Assembly: GCF_003287455.1 (NCBI RefSeq) | Contig: NZ_PRLC01000004.1 | Coordinates: 1 to 64,000 of the forward strand | Direction of reading: 5' to 3' | From: Faecalibacterium hattorii | Lineage (GTDB): Bacteria; Bacillota; Clostridia; Oscillospirales; Ruminococcaceae | Length of the DNA stretch: 64,000 nt | In this document: positions 7,085-14,294 of the stretch, piece after piece | Layout: each line of letters opens with the position of its first letter | Numbering within the stretch: position 1 is the stretch's first letter | Made by a program: the position numbers and the translations under genes | Notes under the pieces: generated by a model | Databases searched by the model: none | Told to the model about the DNA's origin: nothing | The model's input: only the letters and a program-made list of their open reading frames with translations

Positions 7085-9316
7085 TTACAGCGTAACGTCT
7101 ACAGAGGCCATCTGCTGACCGCTGGCGCTATAAAAGCGGATGGTGTAGTCACCCGGAGGCCCTTGGCGGCTGGCCGTCCACGTATAGGTGCCGGACGCCC
7201 AGTTGCCGATGGTACCCGCCGAATACTGCAAGGACGTGTTGGCCTTGTAGACCAGCACCGCCTTGACGGCCACCGCCGAACTGCTGTTGATCGTAATGCT
7301 CACCGAACCGCCGCCCACGGACGCAGCCGACATGCTCCAGTTTTCCGCGGCCGGAGCCGGGGTGGGAGCCGGGGTGGGTTGCGGAGACGGAGCGGGAGAC
7401 GGGGACGGCGAGGGCGAAGGCGACGGAGAGGGAGACGGCGTCGGATCGACCTTTTTCGGTTTCGAACTCGGCGTCGAATCCGAGTCGGCATCTTTCTCAA
7501 AGATGGCCGAAACATCCACATCGTGCATGAATTCTCCGTCATTGTCTGTGCGGGTCGCATCCGTCACGCCGTCGCTCCATTTGACGAAGTGATAGCCATC
7601 ATCTGCAACGGCTTTGACCGTAACGGGGTCAGCATTTTCCGAAAGATTATAAATGACACCAGTCTGCCGCCCCGAAGTGGCATCGTCCACTGCCATCACT
7701 GAGCCGCCTTCGCCGCTGACGCGATATCTCAGGGTATACGTCACTTCTTCGGACGCGCTGGACGCGCTGTCCTCGACGAAAATCGCGTACAGAGTGCCGG
7801 TCTTTTCGCCGGGCTTGTCGGTGCGCTCGGCGCGGGTGTAGCCGTCGCTCCAGCGGTCAAACTTGTACCCCTTATCCGGAACGGCTGTGACCTGAAGCAG
7901 CTCGTCGTCATCCTCGAACTTGATGGAATCCGCACCGCTCTCCTCACTGGTCTTCAGCGTGCCGCCCTTGCCCTTGACCGCGTAGGTCAGGGTCTTGGCC
8001 GCTGCGCTCACCGAGGAGACCGGGGCGGGCGCGGGCTTCGGGCGGGAAAGCAGCACGCCACCGCCGATGGCCGCAGCCGCCACCACCGCCGCGATGGCGA
8101 TATACTGCTTGGGCAGGTGCTTTTTCTTGTTGACGAGGAGGGTCTCCTTGTCGCCATAGACGGTCTTGCCTTCTGGGTAAGCTTCGCCCTGCGTGCCGGT
8201 GTCCTGCGCTCCCCCGCCTTGGGGGCCGTTGTCGGTGCCGCCCCAGATGGTACCGCCGGGCGCGGTGTCGCCGCCTTGGGTGCCGCCGTCCTCTTCATAA
8301 TAGGGCGTCGTGTCCACGATGGGCGGCATGGTGTAGTCACCCGGACGCAGGGACAGCGAACCGGCATCCGAATCGTCGGGGTCGATGGGCTTTGCGTCCT
8401 CCACCCCCTCGTACACGATGAAGGGGATGCAGTCCTTCAATGCCTGACGGAACTCGGCGGCGGTCTGGTAGCGCTCCTTGGCGTCAAAGGCGATGGACTT
8501 CATGACCACAGCCTTGAGCTGCTCACTGCCGTTCACCGGCGGCTGAGGCATGGCCCCGCTCATCCGCTGTTCCAGCGCGTTGGTGCGGTCGTCCGGCCGC
8601 AGGTTGCCGAAGGGCAGGAACGGCAGACGGTTCTTGTTCAGGAAGCGGTAGAGCATAGTGCCCAGCGAGTACAAGTCAACGGTCTGGCCGTAGGGCCGAC
8701 AGAGGTAGACCTCCGGGGCCATGTAATCGTAGGTACCCTTCTTGGACATGCCGGACATGGTTTTTTCCACGGTGCGGGCGATGCCGAAATCGCCCAGCTT
8801 GAAGTCGCCGCGGTCGTTCACGAAGATGTTATCCGGCTTGATATCACGGTGGATGATCTTCTTTTCCTCGCAGATCTCCAGCGCGTTGCAGATATCCATG
8901 CCCAGCTGGATGACCTGCTTTTCGCTCATGGTGCGGGTGGTGCAGTAGTCGGGCAGGGAGGTCAGCAGCTCCATCCGGATCAGGATATCCCACGCGATCT
9001 CGTCCGGGTGCTCGATGACCATGTGATCCTCGTAGGAGACGATGTTCGTGAAGCCCTTGATCTCGTCCATGATGGCAAATTCGTCGGTCAGGTTCTCCAC
9101 GAAGCTGCGGAAGTAGGTGGTCGCCCCTTCCCGGTCCATGCCCTCGCTGTAGGCCCGCTTCAGGTCGGAGGGGTCCTGCGGGATGCGCACGACCTTCAGC
9201 GCCGCCTTATACACCTTGCCGTATTCCGTGTGCTGGATCTCATACACCTTGCCGAAGCTGCCCGCGCCGATCTGCCGGACGCATTTCCAGCCCGGCAATG
9301 TATTCAGTTCTGCCAT
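7085..9316 (-). CDS. Transmembrane Hanks-type Ser/Thr protein kinase with extracellular repeats
   Basis: A 743-residue receptor-like kinase. The cytoplasmic kinase domain (about 8-275) has a complete active site: glycine loop GAGSFGKV (17-24), ATP lysine K41, HRD at 156-158 with K160 and N163, DFG at 176-178, and APE near 200. A basic linker leads to one membrane helix (about 404-424). Outside are two divergent InlB B-like repeats (about 445-605, each ending in a G(Y)xFxxWSDG-type motif), a Pro-Ser-rich linker (about 618-655) and a C-terminal beta-rich domain. It lacks the PASTA repeats of PrkC. The start lies 2 bases after the PP2C stop, so the pair is translationally coupled. It probably phosphorylates type VII components such as the FHA-bearing ATPase. 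Confidence 0.92.
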   Translation of the reverse strand: MAELNTLPGWKCVRQIGAGSFGKVYEIQHTEYGKVYKAALKVVRIPQDPSDLKRAYSEGMDREGATTYFRSFVENLTDEFAIMDEIKGFTNIVSYEDHMVIEHPDEIAWDILIRMELLTSLPDYCTTRTMSEKQVIQLGMDICNALEICEEKKIIHRDIKPDNIFVNDRGDFKLGDFGIARTVEKTMSGMSKKGTYDYMAPEVYLCRPYGQTVDLYSLGTMLYRFLNKNRLPFLPFGNLRPDDRTNALEQRMSGAMPQPPVNGSEQLKAVVMKSIAFDAKERYQTAAEFRQALKDCIPFIVYEGVEDAKPIDPDDSDAGSLSLRPGDYTMPPIVDTTPYYEEDGGTQGGDTAPGGTIWGGTDNGPQGGGAQDTGTQGEAYPEGKTVYGDKETLLVNKKKHLPKQYIAIAAVVAAAAIGGGVLLSRPKPAPAPVSSVSAAAKTLTYAVKGKGGTLKTSEESGADSIKFEDDDELLQVTAVPDKGYKFDRWSDGYTRAERTDKPGEKTGTLYAIFVEDSASSASEEVTYTLRYRVSGEGGSVMAVDDATSGRQTGVIYNLSENADPVTVKAVADDGYHFVKWSDGVTDATRTDNDGEFMHDVDVSAIFEKDADSDSTPSSKPKKVDPTPSPSPSPSPSPSPSPAPSPQPTPAPTPAPAAENWSMSAASVGGGSVSITINSSSAVAVKAVLVYKANTSLQYSAGTIGNWASGTYTWTASRQGPPGDYTIRFYSASGQQMASVDVTL

Positions 9317-9318
9317 GG

Positions 9319-10101
9319 TTATGCCCGCACCTCCTCGACTTCAACCAGAATGATCGTGATGTTATCCCGGCCGCCGCGTTCCAGTGCCGCATCCATCAGC
9401 GCTTCCACGCCCTGCTGGACGGTGGCGCTGTTTTTGAGGATGCTGCAGAGGGTGAGGTTGTCCAGCATATCGGTCAGGCCGTCGCTGCACAGCAGATACC
9501 GGTCGCCCTGCTGCAATTTTTCCTTTGCATAGGAGGGTTCGATCATCATCTCTTCCGGATCCAGCCCGATATACTGGGTCAGCCGCGGCTTGCGCCCCAC
9601 AACGCCGTGATCCCGCAGGAACTTGGCATCGTTGTGGTCAGTGGAAAGCTGGAACAGCGCGCTCTTGTGGAACCGGTAGGCCCGGCTGTCACCCACATTG
9701 CCGCAGTACACCTCGTCCTCGCTGAAACAGAGCATCACACCCGTGGTGCCCACCCGGCCGGGGACCTTCCGCGCCTCGGCGGCAACGGCGTCGTTCATTG
9801 CAGCGGACGCCTCAGCCAGAAACTGCTGCGGCGGGGCCACATACTCCCGCAGCCAGCGGCACTTATCCTTGAAGGTCTCTGCCGCTACAAATGACGCCAC
9901 TTCGCCGTTTTCCTCGCCGCCCATACCGTCGAACACGCCAAAGGCCGCAAAGGGGCTGGTGGAAACATCCTGCAAAAGGGGCTTGTCGAGGCTGGTGTGG
10001 TCCAGCGGCATCGTCCGGCCATCAAAATAAAAATTGTCCTCGTTGTTGCCGCGCACCCGGCCCATATTGCACAGGCACGCGGCGGATAGTCTGCATTCCA
10101 T
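9319..10101 (-). CDS. PP2C-family Ser/Thr protein phosphatase
   Basis: A soluble metal-dependent phosphatase of 260 residues, the usual size for bacterial Stp/PrpC. The metal ligands are visible in RGNNEDNF (D22), VFDGMGG (D58, G59), SDGLTD and GRDNIT. Such enzymes reverse the action of the Hanks kinase encoded next to them. The start at 10101 has GGAGG 6 bases upstream. It lies inside the type VII cluster between DUF4176 and the kinase, which supports reversible phosphorylation of the secretion machinery. Confidence 0.93.
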   Translation of the reverse strand: MECRLSAACLCNMGRVRGNNEDNFYFDGRTMPLDHTSLDKPLLQDVSTSPFAAFGVFDGMGGEENGEVASFVAAETFKDKCRWLREYVAPPQQFLAEASAAMNDAVAAEARKVPGRVGTTGVMLCFSEDEVYCGNVGDSRAYRFHKSALFQLSTDHNDAKFLRDHGVVGRKPRLTQYIGLDPEEMMIEPSYAKEKLQQGDRYLLCSDGLTDMLDNLTLCSILKNSATVQQGVEALMDAALERGGRDNITIILVEVEEVRA

Positions 10102-10136
10102 GAAAATCCTCCGCCTGAACCACTCAGGCTGTCTTC

Positions 10137-10418
10137 TTATTTCTTCTCCGCATCCACTTCCTTCATGATCTGCTCCAGATCCTGACGGAAGACCTGATAC
10201 TCCGCGTTCATATAACCGAGGTACTCCACCTTCACCACATCATCATGGTTGAACAGGTAGATCTGCTTTTCGGTCAGGTAACCTTCCGGGTACAGGACTG
10301 CAATGTAATCGTAACGCTTGCCGTCGTTCTCCGGCAGGACACCGATGATCATCATTGATTTGTTGGCATCCTTGACCGTAACGACCGTGCCGATGGGAAA
10401 CAGATTTCCGACGTTCAT
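10137..10418 (-). CDS. DUF4176 family small protein
   Basis: A 93-residue soluble protein. The pattern PIGTVVTVKDANKSMMIIG ... YDYIAVLYPEGYL ... YLFNHDDVVKVEYLGY matches DUF4176, a family found mostly in type VII secretion loci of Firmicutes. Its function is unproven; in such loci it could be a chaperone, adaptor or immunity-like partner of the neighbouring large substrate. It has a strong AAGGAG site and follows the 442-residue gene by 19 bases, so the two are probably co-translated. Confidence 0.8.
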   Translation of the reverse strand: MNVGNLFPIGTVVTVKDANKSMMIIGVLPENDGKRYDYIAVLYPEGYLTEKQIYLFNHDDVVKVEYLGYMNAEYQVFRQDLEQIMKEVDAEKK

Positions 10419-10437
10419 AATCTTAACTCCTTATTTC

Positions 10438-11766
10438 TCAGTTATTTCCGGTTTGCAGCTGATCGGCCTTGTAGGCGTCGCCCAGCGTCTTATAATTTTC
10501 TTTTTCAAACAGCGAGGCCGCACCCTTGACGTCCTTATAGGCTTTTGCCGCCGTGCTGTCCTTGCCAAAGATTTTCTCCACGAAGGAGGCACCATAATTG
10601 GTATCGGGGTTGATGGCCTTTGCGATGGGCTCAGCAACGGCATCGGCGAGCTTCTTGGTCGTCTTGCCCGCCGTCGTGATGATGCCGAAACATTTGGAGA
10701 CATCGTTCACGTTTTCCATGTTCATGTTCAGCAAGCTCAACTGTGCGCCCAGATGGCTCAGCGGGATATTGCCCTTCACCACATCGCCCGCAAGGCCCCA
10801 GAGGTTCGAAGCACCCTCTTTGAGTTCCTTGCCGGTGCCCTTGATGGCCTTCCAGAGGTCGGGGGCCTGTTTGACCTTGCCCACCAGCGCCGAGATGGAC
10901 GCAATGGTCGCGGTCAGCGAACCGACATTGTAGGCAATGCTGCCCGCCGTCTCGCCCAGAATCTTCTGATCCAGCGATTTCAGGACATTGACGTTGCCCA
11001 CCTGTTCTTTATCGCCGAACCAGCAGTTGTAGATATCCGAAAAGCTGCTGGTCAAGGTATTGACCGAATGCGCAGTGACCAGCACCGCCGCCGGGGCCGC
11101 CAGACCGGCACTGCCGCCCGTAACGCCCCACGCTGCCGCTGCCGAAACAACTGCACCAATACCGGAAGCCACAGCCCCTGCCGTCTTGACGATCTTCCAC
11201 GAAACGCCCTTGTTCTTATAGTCATTGACGACTGTAGAGACCGCACCCTTGGTCCAGTCCACAGCATTTGCCACACCGGTGGAGATTATCTCCTTGCCAG
11301 TGTTGACTTTTTCCTTGATCTTGTCCCACCAAGAAGCCTTGGTATCGCCAGTAGATTCCTCGCCGCGGAAACCGCCGCCACTGCTGCCGGGGGCCGTTTC
11401 GCCCTCTTTGATCCGGCCGCCGCGGAAACCGCCGCCATTACTGCCACCGGCGCTGGAACCGCCATCCGAAGCAGCGCTCCCATTCAGCCCATTGGCCAGC
11501 GTATTATCGATGGTCTCGAAGCTTTCGGCGCTCTTGGTGGCGGCGGTGGAGCCCCACTGGAGCGCTTCAAGGATGCTGGAGCAGCTTTTCTGGGTGGAAC
11601 TGATCTTGCCCACGAAGTTGTGGGAGAGGTTCTCGCTCCACGCATCGTTCGTCCGGTTCAGCACGCTGTTCAGGTTGGAGAACAGGCTCTCGTACTCCGC
11701 CCGGAGCGAGTTCAACTCCGCCGCCTGAGTCCGCAGCTCAGCGGGCGTGATCTGAATTTGTTTCAT
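10438..11766 (-). CDS. Large WXG-like protein, candidate type VII substrate or effector
   Basis: A 442-residue protein. The N-terminal 95 residues form a WXG100-like helical hairpin (NDAWSENLSHNF at the turn). Then comes a Gly/Ser-rich linker with two copies of GGGFRG (about 110-140), a long Ala/Gly/Val-rich hydrophobic stretch (about 195-260) and a mixed helical C-terminal region. There is no signal peptide. The layout, a WXG-type head plus a variable, partly membrane-active body, is typical of LXG/WXG toxins exported by type VII systems, but I recognise no catalytic toxin domain at the C terminus. It could instead be a structural component. Confidence 0.6.
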   Translation of the reverse strand: MKQIQITPAELRTQAAELNSLRAEYESLFSNLNSVLNRTNDAWSENLSHNFVGKISSTQKSCSSILEALQWGSTAATKSAESFETIDNTLANGLNGSAASDGGSSAGGSNGGGFRGGRIKEGETAPGSSGGGFRGEESTGDTKASWWDKIKEKVNTGKEIISTGVANAVDWTKGAVSTVVNDYKNKGVSWKIVKTAGAVASGIGAVVSAAAAWGVTGGSAGLAAPAAVLVTAHSVNTLTSSFSDIYNCWFGDKEQVGNVNVLKSLDQKILGETAGSIAYNVGSLTATIASISALVGKVKQAPDLWKAIKGTGKELKEGASNLWGLAGDVVKGNIPLSHLGAQLSLLNMNMENVNDVSKCFGIITTAGKTTKKLADAVAEPIAKAINPDTNYGASFVEKIFGKDSTAAKAYKDVKGAASLFEKENYKTLGDAYKADQLQTGNN

Positions 11767-11788
11767 TCTCTATCCTCACTCCATTCGG

Positions 11789-12274
11789 TTACAGGTCCAT
11801 GTCGCTGAGCTTGGTCTGACTCATATAGCTCACCGACACCCTCGACGAAACGATCTTCCCGATCACACCTATGCGCGGATCCATATGGGGGCAGGTCGTT
11901 TTCCATTTGATATTTTCGAACGCTTTTTTTGCAGCCGCCGCAATGGACGCGATACTGCCCACCCGGATGCCGTTGACCCGTGCAATAGCCTCGTCCACCG
12001 AAGCGAACCAGTTGGAGATATCGTTCTCCGTGGTACAGAAATCGTCGGCCACGGCGCGGGTGGCGGTCAGGAAGCTTTCGCTCTCCTGCTGGACCCGCTG
12101 CATCTGCTGGCGGTTTTCTAGGATGTGCTCGTTGATCGTGTTGCGCTCGGCGCAGCCCCAGCTGCTGTGGGTGGTCACCCGCTGAAGGCACGCCATGGCT
12201 TCATCGATCTGGTTGTTCGCGCTTTCCAACTGGGCCAAAAGGCTTTTCAGTTGTTCGGTATCCAAATTGATCAT
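11789..12274 (-). CDS. WXG-like type VII locus protein
   Basis: A 161-residue, mainly helical protein. Residues 1-90 look like a WXG100 hairpin, with HSSWGCAERNTI at the turn, and a more variable C-terminal extension follows. No signal peptide or membrane segment. It stands between the 97-residue WXG100 gene and the 442-residue gene with gaps of 12 and 22 bases. It may form a heterodimer with either, as partner proteins do in LXG systems. I do not recognise a named family. Confidence 0.6.
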   Translation of the reverse strand: MINLDTEQLKSLLAQLESANNQIDEAMACLQRVTTHSSWGCAERNTINEHILENRQQMQRVQQESESFLTATRAVADDFCTTENDISNWFASVDEAIARVNGIRVGSIASIAAAAKKAFENIKWKTTCPHMDPRIGVIGKIVSSRVSVSYMSQTKLSDMDL

Positions 12275-12286
12275 TTCTTCACCCCA

Positions 12287-12580
12287 TTAACTGTTGCGGA
12301 TGCGGGTCGCACCGTCGTGATCGACGCCTTCGAACCGCGCCGCCGCCCGCTGCATGTAGTCCCGGAAGGTCTCCAGCACCTTGACCATGGCCTGTGTCTT
12401 CTGTTTGTGCTGGCGCATGGTCGCCAGATACTGCTCGCTGGCGTTGCCGGTCCAGCTTCCCTCGATCTGGTTCAGCAGCTGATCCAACCGGCTGTTCAGG
12501 GATTCCAGTGCCTGAATCTGCCGGGTCACCTGATTGGCATTGTCCCGCAGGGTGTCCACATTGACTTTGATCTTTGCCAT
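12287..12580 (-). CDS. WXG100 family protein (EsxA/EsxB-like)
   Basis: A 97-residue helical-hairpin protein of the WXG100 superfamily, with the defining Trp-x-Gly turn in EGSWTGNASEQY near residue 42. These proteins are dimeric secreted substrates and cofactors of the FtsK-like ATPase. It starts MAKIKVNVDTLRDNANQV after a GGGGGAG site. Second WXG100 of the locus, the other being at 13669-13956. Confidence 0.88.
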   Translation of the reverse strand: MAKIKVNVDTLRDNANQVTRQIQALESLNSRLDQLLNQIEGSWTGNASEQYLATMRQHKQKTQAMVKVLETFRDYMQRAAARFEGVDHDGATRIRNS

Positions 12581-12598
12581 CTCACACTCCCCCTTTTC

Positions 12599-12910
12599 TT
12601 ACCGCGAACTCTCGAAGATCTGCTTCCATTTCTGGTCCAGCAGCCAGTAGCGGCGGACGACGCGCTGGGTGTAGTTCTGGGTATCTTCGAGGTCGCTGAT
12701 AAGATTCAGGATCTGGCGGCGGAGCTGCTCAGCCCGTTCGCCGATGGCCGCAGCCGTCTCCCCCTGAAAACTGTTGGACTCGTTCTGCACCGCCTGCAGC
12801 GCATTCGCCGCCCGGCGCAGGATCTGCTCCGCCTGCCGCTCCTGCCGGATATCGGCCTGCGCGGCAGCTTCGTCGATCATGACTTTACCATTCATATCAC
12901 GGTATGCCAT
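12599..12910 (-). CDS. Small helical type VII locus protein
   Basis: A 103-residue, highly charged helical protein starting MAYRDMNGKVMIDEAAA at 12910, preceded by AAGGAGGGG. The first 19 bases overlap the 3' end of the upstream gene, indicating coupling. It has no W-x-G turn, but the size and amphipathic heptads resemble the small helical proteins of ESX loci. Function unknown. Confidence 0.6.
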   Translation of the reverse strand: MAYRDMNGKVMIDEAAAQADIRQERQAEQILRRAANALQAVQNESNSFQGETAAAIGERAEQLRRQILNLISDLEDTQNYTQRVVRRYWLLDQKWKQIFESSR

Positions 12911-13551
12911 CCGTTTTCCCCTCCTTGCAGCAGATTCCACGCCTCCTGCCGGAATTCCTCCGGCGGCACGGGGCGGTTTTTCTCATTTTCGGTCTGCTCG
13001 TACCAGCAGCCGTTCACCATCATATACAGGATCACCAGCGGCTCGCCGTCCGCGTCCAGATTCTTCAGCAGCAGCACCTCCGAGATCTGGTCGGTGATCT
13101 CCGCATCGCTCAGCTCGGTGCCCGCGCCGCTGCCCGGCCGCAGAAGCGGCTGCAGCTTTGCCTCGACCCGCTCCATGTCGGAGGTGAAGCGGACGGTCTC
13201 GCCGTTCCACTCCGCTGCCAGCCAGCGGGGGCCGTCCTCGGTCATTTCCCGGTGGAACATCCAATGGATGTTATCATGGGTCGAAGTATTTTCCAGCATC
13301 AGCTCGGACTCATAGTCCCCGAAAAAGAGCGGGTGCAGAAAGGCCGCAGCCTCCGGGCGGACCGTAAGCTCGCCCAGCAGGTTTTCTTCCACCGCGCCGC
13401 ACTTTTCCAGCGCCTCTTCGCATTCCTGCTCGATCACGGCGCGGCGCTGGCTGATCTCCGGCATGGCCGCAATGTAGCTGTAATTCAGATGATCGCCGTT
13501 CAGTCGTTTGCCCAGAAAATAAATTTCCTGCATCCTGAGCGTCAATTCCAT
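12892..13551 (-). CDS. Type VII locus protein, possibly DUF5081/EspG-like
   Basis: A 219-residue soluble protein starting MELTLRMQEIYFLGKRLNG. Of three possible starts I take the ATG at 13551 because AGGAGG is 7 bases upstream; the ATG at 13557 sits almost on that site. It has a helical N terminus and a beta-rich middle (HWMFHREMTEDGPRWLAAEW). The overall layout recalls the DUF5081 proteins of Firmicute type VII loci and, more distantly, the EspG chaperones of mycobacteria. This family assignment is tentative. Confidence 0.55.
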   Translation of the reverse strand: MELTLRMQEIYFLGKRLNGDHLNYSYIAAMPEISQRRAVIEQECEEALEKCGAVEENLLGELTVRPEAAAFLHPLFFGDYESELMLENTSTHDNIHWMFHREMTEDGPRWLAAEWNGETVRFTSDMERVEAKLQPLLRPGSGAGTELSDAEITDQISEVLLLKNLDADGEPLVILYMMVNGCWYEQTENEKNRPVPPEEFRQEAWNLLQGGENGWHTVI

Positions 13552-13623
13552 GTTCATTCCTCCTCGCTTTGCGTACAAGCGCCTGTCCCTGCCCCCGCAT
13601 CGGCGTCGGGTGCACGGAGAGGC

Positions 13624-13658
13624 GCTTGTTCCTCAAATTGGCTTTGAGCGGAACAAGC
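13624..13658 (-). terminator. Intercistronic hairpin after the first WXG100 gene
   Basis: On the minus strand GCTTGTTCCGCTCAAA pairs with TTTGAGGAACAAGC across a short loop, 10 bases past the WXG100 stop. No T-run follows, so it more likely stabilises the upstream mRNA or only weakens readthrough. The effect would be more WXG100 protein than downstream products. Confidence 0.55.
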
Positions 13659-13668
13659 ACCCCGCGGG

Positions 13669-13956
13669 TTAGCCCTTCAGGCTGCCGGCCAGAGAGTTGT
13701 CCTGCTCGGTGAAGCTGTTGGCAACGGTGTCCAGATTGGTGGCAAAGCTCTCGATCATCTCAGCGAACTGAGTGAAGGTAGACTCCATGCCGTTGAACTT
13801 CTCGATGTAAGCAGTTGCAGCAGCACCGGTGAACTCGCCGCTCAGGTTGTTGACCAGAGTACGCATTCTGCCCATGTTGTCGTTGTGGTTGCTCAGCAGA
13901 GTACGCAGCTCATTTGCCTTGCTGTGAAGAGTGTCCGCATCCACGCGAATTGCCAT
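13669..13956 (-). CDS. WXG100-family secreted protein with Phe in place of Trp
   Basis: A 95-residue helical hairpin of the WXG100 family, MAIRVDADTLHSKANELRT... The turn reads LSGEFTGAAATAY, so Phe replaces the usual Trp while the Gly is kept; such F-x-G variants are known. The C terminus (EQDNSLAGSLKG) resembles EsxA-type tails. It is the first small substrate gene after the ATPase and YukD genes, with an AAGGAA ribosome site, and it is followed by a strong hairpin. Confidence 0.85.
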   Translation of the reverse strand: MAIRVDADTLHSKANELRTLLSNHNDNMGRMRTLVNNLSGEFTGAAATAYIEKFNGMESTFTQFAEMIESFATNLDTVANSFTEQDNSLAGSLKG

Positions 13957-14025
13957 AATAGATTCCTTCTTTCTTTTTTATAAAGGTGGATTATTTTTCA
14001 ACCCCAAAAAGAGGGTGAAACAAGG

Positions 14026-14283
14026 TTATTTCTGGGCCAAGTACAGGATATCGCCGTTCCAGACGCCCGCTTCTTCCAGCGTTTCGCCGGGTTTCAGCAT
14101 CCGGCCAAGGCGGCGGTCCCATAAGGCGACCTCCGAGATCCGCCACTGCAGTTCCGGCGCATAGCCGCGCAACGTTTCCAGAATGTCGTCCAGCAGCTTT
14201 TCGCTTTCCACGTCCTTCGGCACTTCAAGGTCGAACTTCCGGCCCGAAAAGCTGTCGCCCACGGTCACGATCAAATGATTCAT
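14026..14283 (-). CDS. YukD/EsaB-like ubiquitin-fold protein
   Basis: An 85-residue protein with a beta-grasp pattern: MNHLIVTVGDSFSGRKFDLEVP ... LGRMLKPGETLEEAGVWNGDILYL. This fits the YukD/EsaB family, small cytoplasmic ubiquitin-fold proteins needed for type VII secretion. It is not conjugated to targets, as it lacks a C-terminal di-glycine. It lies 11 bases after the ATPase gene, a conserved neighbourhood. Confidence 0.85.
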   Translation of the reverse strand: MNHLIVTVGDSFSGRKFDLEVPKDVESEKLLDDILETLRGYAPELQWRISEVALWDRRLGRMLKPGETLEEAGVWNGDILYLAQK

Positions 14284-14294
14284 CTGTGCTCACC

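Noticed and set aside
7380-7445. Short GGCGACGG/GGAGACGG tandem repeat resembling a CRISPR or VNTR
   Set aside because: It encodes the Pro-Ser linker of the kinase; units are 6 bases with no spacers. No CRISPR array was found anywhere in the window.
10137-10418. DUF4176 gene as a dedicated immunity gene
   Set aside because: Linkage to type VII loci is clear, but no toxin domain is seen in the neighbour, so I only list it as a possible partner.
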